NCBI GenBank assembly: GCA_003164815.1
Contig: PLUF01000080.1
Location: 1-56,088 of the forward strand
Source of the DNA: Candidatus Gagatemarchaeum stordalenia
GTDB taxonomy: Archaea > Thermoproteota > Nitrososphaeria > Nitrososphaerales > Gagatemarchaeaceae
DNA length: 56,088 nt
Direction of reading: 5' to 3'
Shown here: positions 7,674 through 14,760 of the stretch, one piece after another
Layout of the letters: each line of letters opens with the position of its first letter
Numbering within the stretch: position 1 is the stretch's first letter
Notes under the pieces: model-generated
The model's input: only the letters and a program-made list of their open reading frames with translations
What the model was told of the DNA's origin: nothing
Database searches by the model: none
Program-made: the position numbers and the translations under genes

Positions 7674-7757
7674 AGCGTGGCAGGGGATGTCCATTCGGTT
7701 GAACTCGGAGCCTGACCGAACACAGGGTCTTTATCCCCTAGACCACATTGCGGCACC

Positions 7758-8324
7758 ATGAAGCTGGATAGGGTCTTCGCGCATCCTCCGACCTTCAACA
7801 CTGACAGGTTGCGCGTGCGCCCGATAGAGCTCACAGACGCCAAAGCCCTCTTCGAGTTCATGTCTGATCGGAAGGTGACGGAACGCTACGGGCAGAAACC
7901 AAGGACTTGGGAGGAAACTCAGGCATGGGTACGAGACCGCCTGGCCGACCGGAGTCGTCGCGGTTCCATCTACTGGGTGTTCACGCTCAGGGGCGACAGC
8001 GTGGCCATCGGCAGTTGCTGCTACTGGAACTTCGAGCCGGGCTTCCGCACGGCTGAGATCGGGTATGAGCTGCACCGCGCCCACTGGGGCACGGGCATCA
8101 TGACCGAGGCCCTCCCACCCATCATCTCATACGGCTTCGCGCGCCTGGGACTGCACCGAATCGAGGCGTCCCCGCTGGCGGAGAACAGACCATCCAGAAG
8201 GCTCCTTCTCAAGCTCGGCTTCAAGAATGAAGGGAGACTGCGCCAGCGCGTCTTCTTCAGGGGCCGATACCTAGACCAATCGTATTACGGCCTGCTCAGA
8301 GAGGACTGGCCGAAGCCCTCCTGA
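7758..8324 (+). CDS. GNAT-family N-acetyltransferase (RimJ/RimL type)
   Basis: This 188-residue protein matches the RimJ/RimL-like GNAT subgroup: FNTDRLRVRPIELTDAKAL at the start, the acetyl-CoA-binding strand and loop around AEIGYELHRAHWGTGIMTEAL (residues about 97-117), and ENRPSRRLLLKLGFKNEG near the end. Such enzymes acetylate protein N-termini, peptides or small amines; the substrate here is unknown. TATA-like CTTTATCCCC at about 7729-7738 gives a leaderless ATG start. No repeat copy of quality follows it. Confidence 0.88.
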   Translation: MKLDRVFAHPPTFNTDRLRVRPIELTDAKALFEFMSDRKVTERYGQKPRTWEETQAWVRDRLADRSRRGSIYWVFTLRGDSVAIGSCCYWNFEPGFRTAEIGYELHRAHWGTGIMTEALPPIISYGFARLGLHRIEASPLAENRPSRRLLLKLGFKNEGRLRQRVFFRGRYLDQSYYGLLREDWPKPS

Positions 8325-8379
8325 GTTCCCGGCGCGCCACCTTCATATTATTTGCACGCCATGTAATACGTAGGCGAAG

Positions 8380-8839
8380 ATGAATGCGGCCAAGTCACAA
8401 CCGAAGCCCAATCCTGCGCTAAGGCGACTCGGAGTGCTTGTTGGCGATTGGAGAATGGAGCTTTCAGGAGCTTCGTTCCTCCCAAAGCCCGCAGGCCAAG
8501 GTTCGCGGGTCCGCCTCCTTCAAGTGGATTGAGAACGGCGCGTTTCTGTTAATGCATCAGGGCGGAGAGGAAGAGCCTGAGGCTACATGGTTGATCGGTC
8601 GTGACGAATCAACCGAGCTATTCAGAGTCCGCTACTTTGACGCCAGGGGAGTCTCGAGGATATACGAGATGAGCTTCAAGGACGGCGAATGGAAGATGTG
8701 ACGGAGCGAACCAGGTTTCTCCCAGCGCTTCCACGGCGTCCTGGCCAAGAACCGTAAGACGATAACCGCTGAGTGGGAGAAGTCGGTTGACGCACAGAGA
8801 TGGGAACACGACTTCTACATAAAATACAGAAGGCAATAG
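8380..8839 (+). pseudogene. Decayed DUF1579-like small beta-barrel protein gene
   Basis: A gene of about 150 codons is broken twice. The frame from ATG 8380 (LRRLGVLVGDWRMELSGASF) shifts near 8470-8500 into a second frame (VRGSASFKWIENGAFLLMHQ) that runs to an in-frame TGA at 8699. Translation beyond it continues sensibly (RSEPGFSQRFHGVLAKN and then ITAEWEKS, WEHDFYIKYRRQ) to TAG at 8837. In relatives the interrupted spot reads Trp (WRMW-PGFSQRF), so TGG became TGA. One frameshift plus one nonsense codon indicates a pseudogene rather than sequencing noise, though error cannot be excluded. Confidence 0.75.
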
Positions 8840-8916
8840 TGGGCGACCAAAGCAGGTCGCGTTGAGCCGCCGTATGGTACCGAATGCGAAAACACACCGG
8901 ACCAAACGAAGCGAGT

Positions 8917-8947
8917 CTTGCGGCGGAGGCGCGACGAACCCTCATGC
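8917..8947 (+). repeat. Dispersed intergenic repeat, copy 9
   Basis: Left part lost; core CTTGCGGCGGAGGCGC and right part GACGAACCCTCATGC are intact. It lies 78 bases after the broken gene and before the ridA promoter. Confidence 0.78.
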
Positions 8948-9021
8948 ATGGCACTTGCCTCATGGCATCTCAAATCAATAAGCCTCATTAGCAAGTCCGG
9001 GCCAACAAGCCAGGACTCTCC

Positions 9022-9396
9022 ATGAAAGAGATTCTCTTTAGCGCCGAGCTGCCGGCCTCCCCCCTCTACAGCCACGGGATCAAGGTCGGGAACACCATCT
9101 ACCTCTCCGGGATCGTCGCCTTCGACCCGGCGACCAAGAAGGTGGAGGCGAAGACCGTCGAGGAGCAGACCGAGAGGGCCATCAGGAACTGCGAGACGAT
9201 CCTGAAGACCGGCGGGGCCAGCCTCGAGGACGTGGTCCAGGTCGTCGTCCTGCTCAAGAACCCCCAGGACTTCGACTCGATGAACAGGGCCTACTCGAGG
9301 ACCTTCCCAAAGAACCAGCCGACTAGGGCCGTGGCGAAACTCGGGGTCGACATCCCGAACATACTCGTTTCCATCATGATGACAGCTGTCATCTGA
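9022..9396 (+). CDS. ridA: RidA/YjgF-family enamine deaminase
   Basis: This 124-residue protein has the RidA trimer fold signature: YSHGIKVGNTIYLSGIVAFD, EEQTERAIRNCETILKTGGASLEDVV, MNRAYSRTF and PTRAVAKLGV, where the Arg of PTR binds substrate carboxylate. RidA hydrolyses reactive imines formed by PLP enzymes. Length is normal. It stands alone between repeat copies 9 and 10. Confidence 0.9.
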   Translation: MKEILFSAELPASPLYSHGIKVGNTIYLSGIVAFDPATKKVEAKTVEEQTERAIRNCETILKTGGASLEDVVQVVVLLKNPQDFDSMNRAYSRTFPKNQPTRAVAKLGVDIPNILVSIMMTAVI

Positions 9397-9426
9397 GTGA
9401 ACCCATCATACTTAGACCGAGCAACG

Positions 9427-9466
9427 TGTGTATGGAATGCCACGGCGGAGGCGCAGTGGACCCATG
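9427..9466 (+). repeat. Dispersed intergenic repeat, copy 10
   Basis: Copy with left TGTGTATGGAATG, core CCACGGCGGAGGCGC and right AGTGGACCCATGG, 31 bases after the ridA stop. A GTG-initiated frame at 9397 passes through it and is not accepted as coding there. Confidence 0.8.
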
Positions 9467-9507
9467 GCCCGAAAGACGTAATAGCCGAGGCGACGGTTCA
9501 AGGACCA

Positions 9508-9642
9508 TTGCCGATCTGTCCGAAGTGCCACAAGCTGATCAGCCCCAAGAACTACGCGAGGCACCTCAGCCGATGCGGGACGACACACAAGCGAGGTAAG
9601 CAGGCACTATCCAGCGGCGATAACTTCTTCATGAGGATTTGA
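9508..9642 (+). CDS. 44-residue C2HC/C2H2-like zinc finger microprotein
   Basis: This very short protein starts with ICPKCHKLISPKNYARHLSRC, a classical CxxC-(12)-H-(4)-C zinc finger, followed by a basic tail. The frame is open further upstream, but that part lies in the repeat. The TTG at 9508 lies 27 bases after TATA-like CGTAATAGCC (9476-9485), exactly where the leaderless rule of this genome predicts a start. A nucleic-acid-binding or adaptor role is inferred; there is no direct evidence of function. Confidence 0.6.
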   Translation: MPICPKCHKLISPKNYARHLSRCGTTHKRGKQALSSGDNFFMRI

Positions 9643-9683
9643 GGCCGACTCTTCTCGGCGGAACTCGCTTGCCGTGGTGGGCC

Positions 9684-9726
9684 GAGCAGATGAAGTGCCC
9701 CCGGCGGAAGCGCTCAATCCACCGCG
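9684..9726 (+). repeat. Dispersed intergenic repeat, copy 11
   Basis: Copy with left GAGCAGATGAAGTG, core CCCCCGGCGGAAGCGC and a diverged right part TCAATCCACCGCG. It lies 42 bases after the zinc finger gene and just before the 3-prime end of a minus-strand gene. Confidence 0.72.
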
Positions 9727-9739
9727 CAGGAACACCCAT

Positions 9740-10780
9740 CTACTTGCTGAGCGGTTTCCTGCCTACAGCAAAGAAGAAGGGTAGCGCTAGGAAACCCACG
9801 TCTTCCTCCTTGGCCCTGCTCGATCGCTGAAGTGCTTTGATGCGCTGCCCCGTCCTCTTCTTCCAGACCCTCAGGTAGTCGTTAATCTCCTTCGGCGATA
9901 GGCCTCCGGCGCGGAGGGTTTTCCTGTACTCGTCGAGATTAACCTCGTCGGAGTAGTAGCTCAGCTCAGCCGCAAGGCGTTCTCCGAGAGAAGCGGCCTT
10001 GATGCGCGGATCGCACGGCACCATTATGCTGCGAAACATCCCCTCGAGCATTATCCTCCGGAGGCCGGCATCGTGGAGCAGCTCGGGCAACCTCCGGCCC
10101 ATTTCATAGTCTTGCCCGTACATCCGCCATAGGCCCCGGACCTCGGCCGCACGAACCCTCCGACTCGCCTCCGCGAACTCTGGATCCTCGCTCGGGTCGT
10201 GAAATCCCACCATCCCGTAGTCCGGCTCCTCGCAGGCCACCCTGCCTCCCGCCCTCGCCGCGCGCTGCATTTCGCGCAAGGCTCCGACCGGAGAGCTCAG
10301 GTGCATGAGGAGGGTGCGGCAAGTCACGAGGTCGAAGGAACCAGACCTGAACGGCAGAGAGTAGGCCGATGCCTGGACGTACTCGAACTCGGCCTCTCCT
10401 CCGAGGTTCTGCCTCTTCGCCGCCTCGAGCAGGCCGCGGTTCAGGTCCACACCTAAGACGGTCGCCGGACTCTTCAGCGGGACCATCACCTGGTTTGCGA
10501 CGAACCTCGTGAAGAACCCCGTCCCGCAGCCCACGTCAAGGATGCTTCTCACGCGATCTTTGCCACGGGACGAGAGCAGGCTTCTGTAGAAGCTCAGGAT
10601 CCAGGGTTTAGACGCGTACTCCTTCGCGATAATCCTTCTGGAATAGACGAGCTCCGCCGCTCTCCATCGATCAAGCTGTGATTGTCCTTCGCTCTTCCCG
10701 TGGAGGGTATGCGCCCGTCGGGATTGTGTCTTGGGTGGCTGCACGTTCGCCCGGGATTGTTCTAGGGTCGCCCCGGTCAT
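9740..10780 (-). CDS. Class I SAM-dependent methyltransferase
   Basis: This 346-residue protein has a class I methyltransferase core: motif I ILDVGCGTGFFTRFV near residue 80, the acidic motif II VLGVDLNRGLLEAAK, motif III ASAYSLPFRSGSFDLVTCRTLLMHL. The segment after about residue 215 is helical and family-specific. Arsenite or small-molecule methyltransferases of the UbiE type look similar; the acceptor is unknown. Its first bases overlap by four the stop of the small RAM-domain gene upstream, so the two are co-transcribed and translationally coupled, and ligand sensing may be linked to methylation. Confidence 0.85.
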   Translation of the reverse strand: MTGATLEQSRANVQPPKTQSRRAHTLHGKSEGQSQLDRWRAAELVYSRRIIAKEYASKPWILSFYRSLLSSRGKDRVRSILDVGCGTGFFTRFVANQVMVPLKSPATVLGVDLNRGLLEAAKRQNLGGEAEFEYVQASAYSLPFRSGSFDLVTCRTLLMHLSSPVGALREMQRAARAGGRVACEEPDYGMVGFHDPSEDPEFAEASRRVRAAEVRGLWRMYGQDYEMGRRLPELLHDAGLRRIMLEGMFRSIMVPCDPRIKAASLGERLAAELSYYSDEVNLDEYRKTLRAGGLSPKEINDYLRVWKKRTGQRIKALQRSSRAKEEDVGFLALPFFFAVGRKPLSK

Positions 10781-11007
10781 TCGACCACAGAGAGCGTCAG
10801 GGTCGACTTCACGTGTTTCAGGGAGCGAATCATGGAGAATATGATGTCTTTGAGTTCCTTGTCCGACTCGGCCCGAATCTCGACAACGAGGTCGTACACG
10901 CCATAGACCTGGTAGATTCCAAGGCCGGGCTGGATCTTCTTCAGTTCGGATTCCACCTCGTCATCCGAGCCCAGCTCGACGTTGACCAAGACGAACGCCT
11001 TCTTCAT
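10777..11007 (-). CDS. Stand-alone Lrp/AsnC ligand-binding (RAM) domain protein
   Basis: This 76-residue protein consists only of the Lrp/AsnC effector domain (AFVLVNVELGSDDEVESELKK, GIYQVYGVYDLVVEIRAE, IIFSMIRSLKHVKSTLTL). There is no helix-turn-helix, so it is a small-molecule-binding oligomer like the stand-alone RAM proteins known in archaea. It is the first gene of a two-gene operon with the methyltransferase. A GAGGAGA ribosome site and a TATA-like box (GGCTAATAGGCC, 11026-11037) precede the ATG. Confidence 0.88.
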   Translation of the reverse strand: MKKAFVLVNVELGSDDEVESELKKIQPGLGIYQVYGVYDLVVEIRAESDKELKDIIFSMIRSLKHVKSTLTLSVVE

Positions 11008-11069
11008 AATCCGTTCTCCTCACGACTGGCTAATAGGCCTAGTCCCCGTCTCGAGATGCCCTGCAAGCT

Positions 11070-11159
11070 TCACTTCTCGTTGATGAGGATTCCGTACTTC
11101 TTTCGGCTGCTCTTCGTCTTCTTCTGGGGTTTCTTAGCCTGTTTCTTTGCGACTGGCAA
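11070..11159 (-). CDS. Lysine-rich 29-residue peptide
   Basis: A short frame encodes a very basic peptide (PVAKKQAKKPQKKTKS, then SRKKYGILINEK). The TTG start at 11159 lies about 29 bases after a minus-strand TATA-like GTAAATG (11185-11191), the same spacing as genuine genes nearby, which is the main support. Ten of 29 residues are lysine, suggesting nucleic-acid binding. It could still be a chance frame. Confidence 0.35.
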   Translation of the reverse strand: MPVAKKQAKKPQKKTKSSRKKYGILINEK

Positions 11160-11222
11160 TCGGCTGATTCTTGGGGACGCCGTGCATTTACGCGTTGCGG
11201 TCCCGCGCCCGCCTGCCCCGCC

Positions 11223-11573
11223 CTACTTGGAGAGGTCGAGGAGCCTCTGCTTGAGCATCGAAGCCTCCATTACGTCGGCGGCGGTCCCGCCCTGCTTGAA
11301 GCTGTCTAGGGCCTTCTGGCTAAGCGGCAGGGCCTGCCTCGCCTTCGACCTCACGTCCAGCTGCTGCGAGAAGATCCTCTTGACCGCCTCGAGATACCAG
11401 TCACCGCTCATCTTGTAGTCCTCCATCTGCTTGTGGCATTCAGCCACCCACTCGCAGTACTCGGCCCTCTCAGTAGGGGACCTGCTCGCGCTGGACGCTC
11501 CTTCTTCGAGTATCGAGATCGCCCGTCCATACTCGCGACCGTTCATGAGGACCATCGCTTCCTTTAGACTCAT
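11223..11573 (-). CDS. TPR-like helical protein
   Basis: This 116-residue, all-helical protein resembles tetratricopeptide repeats: EAMVLMNGREYGRAISILEEGA, then ERAEYCEWVAECHKQMEDY and GDWYLEAVKRIFS give two to three helical hairpins with the typical small and aromatic positions. TPR proteins are adaptor scaffolds. A minus-strand TATA-like box (GGTAAATAGCC, 11604-11614) lies 35 bases upstream. No neighbour suggests a partner. Confidence 0.6.
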   Translation of the reverse strand: MSLKEAMVLMNGREYGRAISILEEGASSASRSPTERAEYCEWVAECHKQMEDYKMSGDWYLEAVKRIFSQQLDVRSKARQALPLSQKALDSFKQGGTAADVMEASMLKQRLLDLSK

Positions 11574-11685
11574 TGTAGATTAGGAACATCATCTTCCACT
11601 CTTCGGTAAATAGCCTGGTGTGAGAATTGCTCGACCTCAGGCTCAAAACCGACGCAAAGATTGTGGCGGCTTTGCTTGATGGACA

Positions 11686-12117
11686 CTAACGAGCCAGCGA
11701 ATGCTCGAGAATGGTGATCCGGATTCCTTCCTCGCTCTCGTCATCGACGATGAATTTCTTTGCGTTGATCTCATGGACGGATTCATCGCCTTCCATCAGG
11801 TCCAGACCTGGCTCGGTCTGCTGGGTGTTCAGGCTGGTTTGAAGGACGTCCAAGACGGGCTTCAGGAGGTTGTCCAAGTCTTTCTTCGCCCTCGTGTTGG
11901 TCGTCTTGTCGGAACCCTTCCAGAGCCGAAACTCGACATCGATTCTAAGAATCTTGTTCCTGATCTTCTCTCTTGCCGCGCCGATGTCATCGCCGTCCGC
12001 CGCCCTCATGATCGCTTCATGCAGTTGCTTCTTCACGTTCTTGTGCCCCCTCCCGCTGCGCACGGTATGGGGCTCGAAGCGCTTCAATTCCACCGTGAAT
12101 AGGGACTTCTGACTCAC
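11686..12117 (-). CDS. RusA-like Holliday junction resolvase family protein
   Basis: This 143-residue protein carries the RusA active-site arrangement: RIDVEFRLWKGS strand, then KKDLDNLLKPVLDVLQ with Asp80, Asp82 and Lys86 spaced exactly like the RusA Asp-x-Asp-x3-Lys triad, and a second acidic patch EGDESVHEINAKK with Asp111. RusA enzymes are usually phage-borne and cut four-way junctions, so this may be a mobile-element relic or a domesticated nuclease. The GTG start lies 26 bases after a minus-strand TATA-like box (ACTAGTTAAGC, 12138-12148). Confidence 0.7.
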   Translation of the reverse strand: MSQKSLFTVELKRFEPHTVRSGRGHKNVKKQLHEAIMRAADGDDIGAAREKIRNKILRIDVEFRLWKGSDKTTNTRAKKDLDNLLKPVLDVLQTSLNTQQTEPGLDLMEGDESVHEINAKKFIVDDESEEGIRITILEHSLAR

Positions 12118-12155
12118 GGCCCCTGATTGCTGGTCTGACTAGTTAAGCGCAGGTT

Positions 12156-12194
12156 GAAGCAGGTGCTCCGGCGGAGGCGCAATGAACCCCGCGC
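12156..12194 (+). repeat. Dispersed intergenic repeat, copy 12
   Basis: Copy with left GAAGCAGGTG, core CTCCGGCGGAGGCGC and right AATGAACCCCGCGC. It sits between divergent genes, upstream of both promoters, which argues against a terminator role. Confidence 0.8.
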
Positions 12195-12291
12195 ATCGCT
12201 CAACGTTCACATGACCATAACCAAAACTACCGGAGGCTATGAGTCGGTTCAGGAAAACTAAATAGGTCTCGCTAGGGGTTACGATTCTATC

Positions 12292-12627
12292 ATGCCAAAG
12301 GTCGTCGTCATCTACAAGCTGAAGCCGGGCGCGACGATCGCGCAGTACAGGAAGTTCTCAAGGGAGATTGATCAGGTCATCACGCCGAAGCAGAAGGTGG
12401 TCGAGAAGTTCGAGGTCTTCGAAGTGACCGACCACATCCAGGGCAGCGCCGCGCCCGAGAAGAAGAATCATCCCTATCAGGTAATCGAGATTATCGACGT
12501 GAAGGACTTCGGGGAGTGGGTGAAGACGACGCAGAGCGAAGGCTTCAAGAAAGTCATCGATGGCTGGGCAAAGGTAGGAGACGGAGACACGCTAATCATG
12601 CTGGGCGGCAAGAAGATCGAGAAATAG
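12292..12627 (+). CDS. RedY/HapK-like dimeric alpha-beta barrel protein
   Basis: This 111-residue protein opens like HapK/RedY family members (KVVVIYKLKPGATIAQYRKFSREID) and has the ferredoxin-like beta-alpha-beta layout of dimeric alpha-beta barrels (YQVIEIIDVKDFGEWVKTTQ). HapK acts in prodigiosin-type pigment synthesis, but no such pathway is seen here; the family is otherwise uncharacterised. TATA-like ACTAAATAGG (12258-12267) precedes the ATG at leaderless spacing. Convergent with the LLM flavoenzyme gene. Confidence 0.72.
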   Translation: MPKVVVIYKLKPGATIAQYRKFSREIDQVITPKQKVVEKFEVFEVTDHIQGSAAPEKKNHPYQVIEIIDVKDFGEWVKTTQSEGFKKVIDGWAKVGDGDTLIMLGGKKIEK

Positions 12628-12656
12628 CCTTCACCGCGCCGGCGGCTGCCGGTCCT

Positions 12657-13760
12657 TCAGGGGTGCCTGAAGTGGGGGATTATCTCGCTCGCGATCGAGC
12701 GGTAATCCTCCCTACCACCTAACGGGACGTTCACGCAGATGTGGGTCGCGCCGGCTTTCACGAACCTCTCGAGCGAATGTATGCACTGGTCGGGCGTCCC
12801 GATGGCCATCATCTCGTCCAATCCCTTCTCGAGAGCCTCGTCCGGGATGAGAAGCTTGCTCACCACCCTGTCTATCATCTTGGAATAGTCCAAGGTCGGG
12901 GCGATGAGCTGATAGTTCAGCTCCCTGGGGACAGAGTCGAGCGCGTCTTCCACCCCGAGTATCTTGAACAGGTACCGGTTCATTATCATCTGTCTCTTCA
13001 GGTACTTCTTGAGGTCCCTTATCAGGGACGGCGACTTCTCCCCGATCACGATGGGCACGTACGCCATTCTGTCTATGGAGTCGAAGCTCCTGCCCGCCGT
13101 TCCCGCGGCATCCCTGATGATCCCCAGTTTCTCCCGATAACTGCCGACGGTGTAGTAGAAGGCAGGATACCAGCCGTCTGCGAGCTCTCCGGCGATCGCG
13201 AGCATCTTCGAGGATGAGTAGGCTCCCACGTAGATGGGAGGAGAGGGCTTCTGGACGGGCGCCAGGTCAAGGTGCGCCTGATCAAGCCTGTAGTAGTCTC
13301 CCTCGAAACTCACGGGCTTGCTGTACGACGAGGACCAGAGGAGCCTTATCACCCTTATCGCTTCCTCCACTCGCTTTATCCGCACTTCGCTCGATTCCCA
13401 CGGAATCCCGTAGGGCTTGGTGTTCATCACCTCGCCGGCGCCGATCCCGAGGACCGCGCGCCCGTCCGTGATGTTGTCCAGCGTCGCGACGATGTTCGCG
13501 GTCTTGGCGGGATGTATTCTCTGGGTGTCAGTGACGCCCGACGCAACCCTGATTCTCTTGGTGTGCGAACCGACGTAGCTCAGAGCCGTCCAAGCGTCCA
13601 ACACCACCGTCGGTGGTGGTATGTCGGTCAGGTGGTCAGGAATCCAAAGGCAGTCATATCCTTGGTTCTCGGCTAGGATGCCATCTCTCAGGTTCTCATG
13701 AACATCGGTGCTCGTCAGCTCTCGCGAAAAGAGAATTCGCCGAGCTACCAAGCTTCCCAC
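12657..13760 (-). CDS. F420-type LLM-class oxidoreductase
   Basis: This luciferase-like monooxygenase fold protein (367 residues from the chosen start) shows ENQGYDCLWIPDHLTDIPPP, the RIRVASGVTDTQRIHPAKTA strand, GRAVLGIGAGEVMN and AGATHICVNVP near the C-terminus. Such proteins mostly use coenzyme F420 or FMN. An upstream frame gives 397 residues, but the extra part is arginine/serine-rich and unlike the family. GTG at 13760 lies just after the expected start point of a minus-strand TATA box (plus strand TCTTTAGTG, 13781-13789), so it is preferred. Substrate unknown. Confidence 0.85.
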   Translation of the reverse strand: MGSLVARRILFSRELTSTDVHENLRDGILAENQGYDCLWIPDHLTDIPPPTVVLDAWTALSYVGSHTKRIRVASGVTDTQRIHPAKTANIVATLDNITDGRAVLGIGAGEVMNTKPYGIPWESSEVRIKRVEEAIRVIRLLWSSSYSKPVSFEGDYYRLDQAHLDLAPVQKPSPPIYVGAYSSSKMLAIAGELADGWYPAFYYTVGSYREKLGIIRDAAGTAGRSFDSIDRMAYVPIVIGEKSPSLIRDLKKYLKRQMIMNRYLFKILGVEDALDSVPRELNYQLIAPTLDYSKMIDRVVSKLLIPDEALEKGLDEMMAIGTPDQCIHSLERFVKAGATHICVNVPLGGREDYRSIASEIIPHFRHP

Positions 13761-13818
13761 GCGCCGTGATGCGAGCCGATTCTTTAGTGTTCCGTCGCCT
13801 CTCCTTCGAAGCCGGAAG

Positions 13819-14352
13819 CTAGCCTTGGGAGAACTTGATGCTGCACCCAAAAGGCCTCGTCTCGGGGTTCATCACGGGGACTCCCCGGATCACTTCCTCG
13901 ATCGCGTTCCTCAGGTCGGGGCTCCCGACTCTCGACGCGTCCCTCGAGTCGTCTATCCGGCCTCTGTAACGAAGGATCCTCTTCGCGTCGAACAGGAAGA
14001 CGTGCGGCGTGCACACCGCCCCGTAGGCATCCACAGTGGTCTGGTCAGCGTCCCGAAGGTAGACGAAATTGAACCCCTTCTCCTTCGCCCGCTTGACCAT
14101 CTCAGGGTAGCTGTCCTGGGGGTAGGTCCCGTCGTCATTCGAGTTTATCGCGACCAGCTGGACTCCCCTGGATTCGTAGTCGGACTGAATCTCGACCATC
14201 CTTCCCTCGTAGTCTCAGACGTAAGGGCAGTGGTTGCAGGAGAAGACCACCACAAGGATCGGTTTCTCGTCGAATGAATCCAGCGAGTACCGTCTCCCGT
14301 CGGTCGATAGAAGGTGCTCGAACTTGGGAGCGGAAGCACCCAGGGAAAGCAA
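13819..14352 (-). pseudogene. AhpC/TSA-like redoxin gene with in-frame TGA
   Basis: The gene reads from TTG 14352 (LSLGASAPKFEHLLSTDGRRYSL) through the conserved VFSCNHCPYV motif, then hits TGA at 14217-14215 (codon 46), then continues without frame change (DYEGRMVEIQSDYESRGVQL, GFNFVYLRDADQT, CTPHVFLFD, PFGCSIKFS) to 13819. TATA-like GAGATTTTAA (14374-14383) lies 27 bases before the TTG. The family puts Lys, Gln or Arg at codon 46, so CGA to TGA is the likely change. A shorter product from ATG 14199 would lack the redox CxxC. It may be a young pseudogene, an error or stop-codon readthrough. Confidence 0.72.
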
Positions 14353-14402
14353 GCGTGATCGGAGCTCAGTGCGGAGATTTTAACGATTCCCCTTTCATGA
14401 TT

Positions 14403-14440
14403 TGGTAGATGTCCTCGGCTGCGGCGCGATGAACGCTGTG
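14403..14440 (+). repeat. Dispersed intergenic repeat, degenerate copy 13
   Basis: TGGTAGATGTCCTCGG then CTGCGGCGCGATGAACGCTG; the right half GGCGCGATGAAC is perfect. It lies between the divergent redoxin and small-protein genes, upstream of both promoters. Confidence 0.65.
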
Positions 14441-14483
14441 ACCTCGGGCAAGCTTAACTAAGCCTGACGGAGCATCGCGTGCC

Positions 14484-14663
14484 ATGCCGCGAATCGAAGT
14501 CTACGAGGGCTCACAGAAGATTGCCGATATCGGTCTTCCCGAAAAGAAGTTCAGCACTGGATCGGTCGGCTACTGGGCGACACAGAAGGTGGACATCAAC
14601 GGGAAGAGATACCAGTGTCAAATCCAGATTGTTGAAATCGGGTCCAAGCAGAAGAAGGAGTAA
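14484..14663 (+). CDS. 59-residue conserved small beta protein
   Basis: This short protein (PRIEVYEGSQKIADIGLPEK, then FSTGSVGYWATQKVDINGKR and QCQIQIVEIGSKQKKE) has regular beta-strand alternation and looks like a small archaeal protein I recall only as hypothetical. TATA-like GCTTAACTAAG (14452-14462) lies 27 bases before the ATG, and it is bracketed by repeat copies 13 and 14 as a one-gene module. Function unknown. Confidence 0.65.
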   Translation: MPRIEVYEGSQKIADIGLPEKKFSTGSVGYWATQKVDINGKRYQCQIQIVEIGSKQKKE

Positions 14664-14693
14664 CCAAACCTAGCCGAATCGATTCAGGGGGCA

Positions 14694-14731
14694 GTCAACC
14701 GCCCGGCGGATGCGCCATGAGCCCTTTGCGC
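14694..14731 (+). repeat. Dispersed intergenic repeat, copy 14
   Basis: Copy with left part lost (GTCAACCG), core CCCGGCGGATGCGC and right part CATGAGCCCTTTGCGC, 31 bases after the small gene and directly upstream of the MFS TATA box. Confidence 0.75.
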
Positions 14732-14760
14732 TTTTAACTCAAGAGATGTAGAGGAGGCGG

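Noticed and set aside
8699-8701. TGA read as Trp (alternative code)
   Set aside because: Many intact genes in the window end with TGA, so TGA is a normal stop.
14215-14217. TGA as selenocysteine codon
   Set aside because: Relatives have Lys, Gln or Arg at this place, and no selenocysteine gene is visible here; the SelA-like protein at 43368 looks like a lyase relative.
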